This document shows, in pieces, positions 58,759-64,000 of a DNA stretch of 64,000 nucleotides (positions within the stretch are counted from its first letter, which is position 1; every line of letters starts with the position of its first letter). The notes beneath the pieces are model-generated. The model did not search any database, had not been told where the DNA came from, and saw only the letters and a list, made by a program, of their open reading frames with translations. The DNA is from Heterodera schachtii (lineage: Eukaryota; Nematoda; Chromadorea; Rhabditida; Heteroderidae). The stretch spans positions 656,455-720,454 of the forward strand of contig SIJG01000060.1 in the NCBI GenBank assembly GCA_023374025.1, in the 5' to 3' direction. The translations under genes were made by a program, and so were the position numbers.

Positions 58759-61700
58759 ATGACGATATTTCATTTATTCCTACTCGTTTCAACAACTTTT
58801 ATATTCAGTTTTGGCACAAAAGATCAACAAAAAGTTGTTAAGGTTTTCAGTTTTAATAAATATATTTAATTATTTTATATTCACGGTAATAATAATTAGG
58901 GCTGGGAATTAATGTACAAAAAACGTCAAATATGTACATAGAAAAAATATATATTTACATGTAATTCTTAGCCCTAATAATAATATATACAAAAAGCCAT
59001 AGATTAGCATACAGTATATTCGCTTCTCTCGAAACGAGAAATTAAGTGAGAGAATCGATTTCACAAATTCAGATTTTTTAAAGACAAAATTTTGACAACA
59101 ACCTTTTTTTTTTTTTGAAAAATGACTGCAATTTTCAAAATTAAAAAGGGTTAATGGTTTTACTTAATTTAAAAAACTTTTTTTTTAAACACGCGTTAAG
59201 AGTCTAATTGACATTAATGAACTGCCACCTGTTGACGATGTAGATGAAGTTCAGCTGCCACCTGCTGTTGTTGGTGAAGCTAATCCGATACGCTCTCTGG
59301 ACTTGAGTAAATTAATTTATAAAATTTTTTAAAATATTTTAAAATAATTTTAGATGAACTTCCACCGGCAGATGAGGAAGACGAAAATGAACAACAAAAT
59401 GATTCATGCTCGAGCTCAAACAATCAGACAGAAAATGCTTGTTCATTATCGAACACAACTGAAGCAAATGAGCCATCAACCAGCACACTAACAACCGGTC
59501 AATCAACAAAAAAAAAAAAAATTGTTTTTCTAATTTCGATATTTAATTTTTTAAATTTTCATTTTGCAAAATTTTAAATGCTTGAAATTTAGAATACAAA
59601 AAAATTTCGCCAAATTGAGTTGAGATAAAAATATACAAAAATTTTTTGCTTTTGTACAATAGTTGCATGAAGATGTGTGTACAGAAGCACAACTACAACA
59701 ACAAAAAATGCATGAATTGAGTTGAAAAAATGTTATTGGCAAAAAAAAATGTTTTTAAAAATATCGCTCCACTCTTAATATTATTTTCGAGATTTTTTCA
59801 AGCAAATTTCAACATTTTATGCCTCTAAATTCGATTCCGAACATCCATTTCGGCCCATTTCAAATACCGAAAATGTTTGGTGTTTGAATGTGTCGAAATG
59901 GATGTCGGAATCGGATCAATTGATGAAAAAGTATTTAATTTAAGTTATTATTAGGGATGCAAAAAATATGGATATAAAATCTCGAAATATGCCCTTAAAA
60001 TATGGACCAAAAATCGCGAAATATGGACCTAAAATGGCAAAAATATGGACATAAATTTTCCGAATTTATGGGTAAATTTTCAAAAAAAATTTTCAAATTC
60101 ATTAAATTCTGGTAAAATAGATCTAAAATGGCTAAATACGGTATAAGAACTCGTTTTTAGAAGAAAACAAGCAATTTCTAGAGAAAAACGACCAAAAAAT
60201 CGAAAATTCCATTTTTGCTTATTTTTGACACAAATTAACCAATTTTTAATAAATTTAATCATCAATTTTTTCGACAAAATTTTACTAAAAATGTGGACAT
60301 AAATGGCGAAATATGGAAAAATATGGAAAATATGTATATAGAAAGTCATCCTAGAAGCTTCAAACCAACCTAAAAACATGTTTTTCGTACATTTCGTGCC
60401 TCCCAAAGTCCAGGAAAAAAATATGGATTTCCATATTTTTTGCATCCCTAGTTATTATATAAAAATTTTAAAATTAAATAAATTTTTTCAGATAGCAACA
60501 CTCCAAAAAGAGGTGATGACGAACATGGCGAAAGTGCTGCTGGTATTAGCCACCCAAAGAGAAAACGGACAACAAAGCGAAAACCAAGGATTTCAATTGA
60601 CAAACTGAACCAACATTTTGCCACCAAAATCGACATAAACACTAATCTAAGTCCCAAAATTCCACGAAAAGCTCGTTCAAAAAGGCCAATTAGTAAAAAA
60701 GTGGCAGAACGCCAAAACAATGCAAGTGGCCGAGGAGAAGCGTCATCAAGTTCAAGCCGTACAACAAAGGACGCCGCCACCAGCACTGTCATGCCAATGC
60801 CAAAACAATTTACGGAAGAGCCGTTACAACGAAAACGGCGAACACCGGAAGAAGAGGAAAGCGAACGGATCGAGAAACAAAGGGAACAAGAGTGGATCGA
60901 AGCGAAAAAACGGGTAGCACAATTTGCTTCGTAAGTTTTGGCATTTTCATCAGACTAATTACGGGGGACCGTGCCCTTTTGAGCGCCGCCACTTTTTGGA
61001 CACCAGTGTAAAAAAATGAAATTTTTAAAAAATAAAAGGTATAATTAGGAAAAATTTTAAAAAAAATTTAAAAAATCCTTAAATTCTGCGCGGATACCGG
61101 CGCCAAAAGTAAGCTTTTCCATAAAAGAATGCTCGAGTGTGCCTCGATAACTCAGTGGCAGAGCTTTCCACGAGTTGTGTGGACGCGTGGGTTCGATTCC
61201 CATCCGAGGCCTAACCTTTTTTGCCCACTTTTTTATTATAATGAAGATTTTAGGAATTAACAAAGCCTTGAATTTCTTAAAAAAAATTCTTATAAACAAG
61301 GGCAAATCTTAGAAGTAAGGGAGGATAATTGGGGGTACTTATATAGTTTAGGCCACATAATTTTTTTTTGTTAAAAGACATAAAAATGCAACCTTGGGGG
61401 GTTTTTGGGGTCGCTGATCACGAACATTACGCCCATTTCGAACGCCGGGCCCGAATTCGAACAAAAGTCGAAAATTCATTTTCACCAAAATTCACATTCA
61501 TTGTCCAAAACAGATTCAAATGCATGGAATGACCACCATCTCTGTTTTCTATTCAATTCAGCGTATTTGAATCGGTTTTGGACAATAAAGATGGATTTTG
61601 GTGAAAAATGAATTTTCGAATTCGGCTCCAGGAGTCGGAATTGGTCTAAATGGATGTCATATTCGTGATCAGCGACCCGAAAAACCCTAAAGTTGCGCTT

Positions 61701-63870
61701 TTTATGTATTTTCATTAAAAAAATTCATGTGGCCTAAACTGTATAAGTTACCTAATTGGGCAACAAAACCTTAATTAATAATAAATAAAAAATTTTAATA
61801 TTAATTATGATAATTTTACTAATGCACACAGACTACCTGTCATTCAAAAGCCAACAAATTTGGTCATAAATGAGCTTGAAAGTCTGGCGGGACCTTCCCG
61901 GTCAGTCCGACGGTCTGCTGAGGACCAGCAAAGTCAGAACAAAGTGCCAAAATTTGCCACCGGAAGTCCGGCATCTTCCCGATCAGTGACAACATTTGGC
62001 ACTCGTAACAAACAAAAAATGCCAAGTCTTGATGTTGACCTAACAACATCCAGCAGTGACAGCAGCAGTTTGGAGGAAATTGTTGTCAAAGGGCGTAAAA
62101 ATGTAATTAAAAAAATATTTTTTATATTTAATTAAATTAATTAATTTATAAAATGTAATGCTCAAAATCAATGAGTGATCGAACCATATTTTATTGGAAA
62201 TATCTGATTATTAAGAAAAAATATTCTTATGGAAATTAAAAAGAAAAAAGACTTGGACCAAAAAATCGAAATTAATAAAATATGAATTTTGTTTAATTTC
62301 TTCTGTTTTTTCAAAGACATCATTTTTTGCACAAGAAAATTAAAAAGTAAAAAGTGATAGATCAAAAAATTTAAATTTTATTTTTTTTTGGAAATTAATT
62401 AAAATACGGATTTGCAAACACATAATTTTTCGCACAAAAAAGAAAAACTAAGGACTTTATCAATAAGTCATGTCTCATAAGCAAAATTTTTTTTTCACTT
62501 TTCCTTATATATAAATATGAATTTAATTTAAAAAAAAAGCGGTTAGAATTTTATGATGACGGATTAAAATATTTTATTTTCCATAAATTTTTTTAGAAAT
62601 CCGTGAGAAAAGGCAAAAAACCATTAAAGGAGAAGGCAAAAATTGAATTAATTGAAAAGAGCTCTATTCCATTTTATGAAGTTTCAAAAATTTTGGCAAT
62701 GTACGTGTGCCAAGACCGAAACAAAACTCGACTTTTCTACATTGATTGGGGAGAAAGTAATTTGATCAATTTATTTTTTAAAATAAAATTTAAATTTTAT
62801 TATTACAAAAAATATGTCGGATTAAAAAATTAAAAATTTTCAATCATAGAAATAATTATAATTTAACGAATACATACACAATGTAACCAAATTTTTAATT
62901 ACCGTATTTGTTAAATCATAATTGACCGATGAACAGTAGGTACTAAAACGTGTAAAATGGAATAATTCAACATGTTATAAAAATTCTTACTCTGAACCTT
63001 GGGCTCCATGTTGGACATGGACCTGTTTTTAGGACTCCATCCAGTTCATGGAAGAAAGAATCCAGCAGGCTTGTCAAGGCCTGGATATGGATTTTGGAAT
63101 TATAAAAAAGTAACAAATTTTAAAAAATTTTATGAAATCCTAAAATAAAATATTGGTCACATGAAATACAAATCTCTAATGTTATTCAGGAAATCCAGGA
63201 TTTTCTCTTGCCTTGATATGGATTTTTTAATATTTGACCTAGGACCATAATTTCTGGACAAAAATCCAGGTCCATCAGGTCCATGAAAAACCTAGGTTTT
63301 CCAAAAATGAGCTGGGCCTGTGTCCAGGAAAAATCCAGACCTTTGACCCAGGCCCATGTCGACCCTAATTTTATGTCTTTTATTTCTAAATTTATAATGA
63401 TTTTTTCGCACAATTTATCATATTAATAATTTATATTTTCGGACCGCTTTTTTCGAACCCAATTATAATAGATAGCAGAGCAAGGCAATAATGAAGAAAA
63501 AAACATTTTTGTGATTAAAAAAAATGTGCCCTAAGTCACAGCGGAAATCTGAATCTGATTTCAAGAACTGTTGTACTTGAATTTGTTTTTTTTTTAAGAT
63601 TACCCGGACGAGGAAAGTTGGGAACCGTCGGCAAATATTTATTCCCAAGAATTGGTGGCAGATTTTATCGAACATTCTACGATCATGTGCGTTGTTCATG
63701 CATTGTCCGGCAAAGATTCTGTGCCCGAGCATATTGCAGAAGAACTGCGCAAACAATTACGCGACGAGAAATACAAAAACTGTACGGATACATTTAAAAA
63801 TTTAAATAATTATTTCTGTTTTTTAATTAATTTATTTAAAAACTTTATATTTAATTATTCAAAAAATTGA
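58759..63870 (+). CDS. Chromodomain protein with a signal-peptide-like first exon
   Basis: Exons: 58759-58842, 59201-59306, 59354-59497, 60492-60930, 61832-62102, 62597-62756, 63599 onward. All phases agree. Residues 1-19 (MTIFHLFLLVSTTFIFSFG) look like a signal peptide. Exons 2-3 are acidic with two ELPP/QLPP motifs. Exon 4 is strongly basic (HPKRKRTTKRKPR, then RKRR), as for nuclear import. Exon 5 is Ser-rich with an acidic end. Exons 6-7 encode a chromodomain at about residues 375-428: YEVSKIL, FYIDWGENYPDEESWEP, SQELVADFIEH. The three aromatic cage positions (Y, W, Y) that hold methyl-lysine in HP1-type domains are present. If exon 7 is last, the protein has 491 residues and ends at 63870. 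A GTACGG donor at 63782 may instead lead out of the window, and the residues after it look like intron. Nothing else in the gene resembles a transposon integrase. A nuclear effector is one reading; a wrongly joined first exon is the main alternative. Confidence 0.75.
59940..60450. repeat. Dispersed 'atatggacataaat' repeat in intron 3
   Basis: A repeat with 'aaatatggacataaat', 'gaaatatggaaaaatatgg', 'atcctagaagcttcaaacca' and 'aaaaatatggatttccatat'. It matches 8735-8935 in the same orientation and gives the minus-strand frame at 60080-60445. It ends about 40 bases before the acceptor of exon 4. Confidence 0.7.
61141..61210 (+). tRNA. tRNA-like gene, type uncertain, possibly a pseudogene
   Basis: Seventy bases with a T arm GTGGG-TTCGATT-CCCAT that holds a perfect B box (GGTTCGATTCC), an A-box-like TAACTCAGTGG, a D stem CTC/GAG, a five-pair anticodon stem TCCAC/GTGGA, and an acceptor stem GCCTCG/CGAGGC with one A-C mismatch. 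TTTTTT at 61217 would end polymerase III transcription. The anticodon loop GAGTTGT lacks the U before the anticodon (GTT by position, Asn), and the molecule is two or three bases short, so it may be a decayed tRNA or tRNA-derived. It lies in intron 4 of the chromodomain gene, same strand. Confidence 0.6.
61337..61747. repeat. Foldback element in intron 4 of the chromodomain gene
   Basis: Left ACTTATATAGTTTAGGCCAC, right inverse 'gtggcctaaactgtataagt'. Inner arms GGGTCGCTGATCACGAA and inverse, then 'attcattttcaccaaaat' and inverse, 'attgtccaaaacagattcaaat' and inverse. The palindrome covers the entire element of about 410 bases. The opposing frames at 61405-61715 are by-products. Confidence 0.8.
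62950..63380. repeat. Degenerate 'ccaggtccat' repeats in intron 6
   Basis: Imperfect repeats and inverses of 'ggacctgtttttaggactcc', 'aatccaggtccatcaggtccatgaaa', 'gggcctgtgtccagg' fill the last intron before exon 7. They resemble in style, though not in sequence, the intron 6 repeats of the glutathione-synthetase-like genes. No coding content. Confidence 0.55.
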
Positions 63871-64000
63871 TTAGCCTTTAAATAAGTAATAATTAATTCA
63901 AAAAATAATAGCCCTAATGAAGTAATAATTAAAAAATATATATTTTTAAAATCAAACATATTAGACAAATTAGCATTAATTAACTTATAAATTTTCAATA

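Noticed and set aside
61057..61305. Minus-strand frame with the phrase GIEPTRPHNSWKALPLSY
   Set aside because: This is the well-known false translation of the antisense of a tRNA-like sequence, here the one at 61141-61210.
63599..63870. Reading the chromodomain as part of a retrotransposon integrase
   Set aside because: There is no integrase core, reverse transcriptase or gag sequence in the joined exons; the domain is encoded by two short exons split by an intron, as in a cellular gene.

Overview
The window is eukaryotic: AT-rich, intron-dense DNA with short exons joined by phase-consistent GT-AG and recurrent GC-AG introns. The gene content points to a plant-parasitic cyst nematode, most likely Globodera or a close relative: a pair of secreted glutathione-synthetase-like proteins (an effector family described from potato cyst nematodes), a secreted RING-H2 protein, nematode Srsx-type chemoreceptors and a MLT-10/moulting-cycle family gene. 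The species call is an inference from families, not from a match. All exon limits were read by eye and may be off by one or two bases.

Layout. 1-8.1 kb (+): a decaying MLT-10-like gene whose introns, and one coding exon, are loaded with foldback/MITE-like elements. 9.8-11.1 kb (+): a complete secreted RING-H2 protein of 232 residues. 12.8-26.8 kb (-): one very large secreted matrix-type gene with 29 exons and about 2242 residues: dermatopontin-like N-terminus, long Gln/Asn-rich middle, Cys-rich C-terminus. 26.8-30.1 kb: no gene, but a tandem repeat of about 170 bp. 30.1-33.8 kb and 45.4-49.2 kb (+): two copies of a secreted glutathione-synthetase-like gene; the second is intact, the first carries a one-base insertion. 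36.3-58.0 kb: six Srsx-like receptor copies (one inverted) interleaved with the glutathione-synthetase-like copies and their relics; only the copy at 50.95-52.27 kb looks fully intact. 58.8 kb to the right edge (+): a gene with a signal-peptide-like first exon, acidic and strongly basic middle exons, and a C-terminal chromodomain; a tRNA-like gene and a foldback element sit in one of its introns.

How it fits together. The 30-58 kb region looks like an array that grew by repeated duplication of a unit holding a secreted glutathione-synthetase-like gene, a chemoreceptor and a signal-peptide exon. Units were then inverted, partly deleted, invaded by foldback elements and partly homogenised by gene conversion. 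Three gene types encode secreted candidates (glutathione-synthetase-like, RING-H2, chromodomain), so the region reads like an effector-rich neighbourhood. The signal-peptide-bearing chromodomain protein is the least familiar item and the best candidate for something not yet described.
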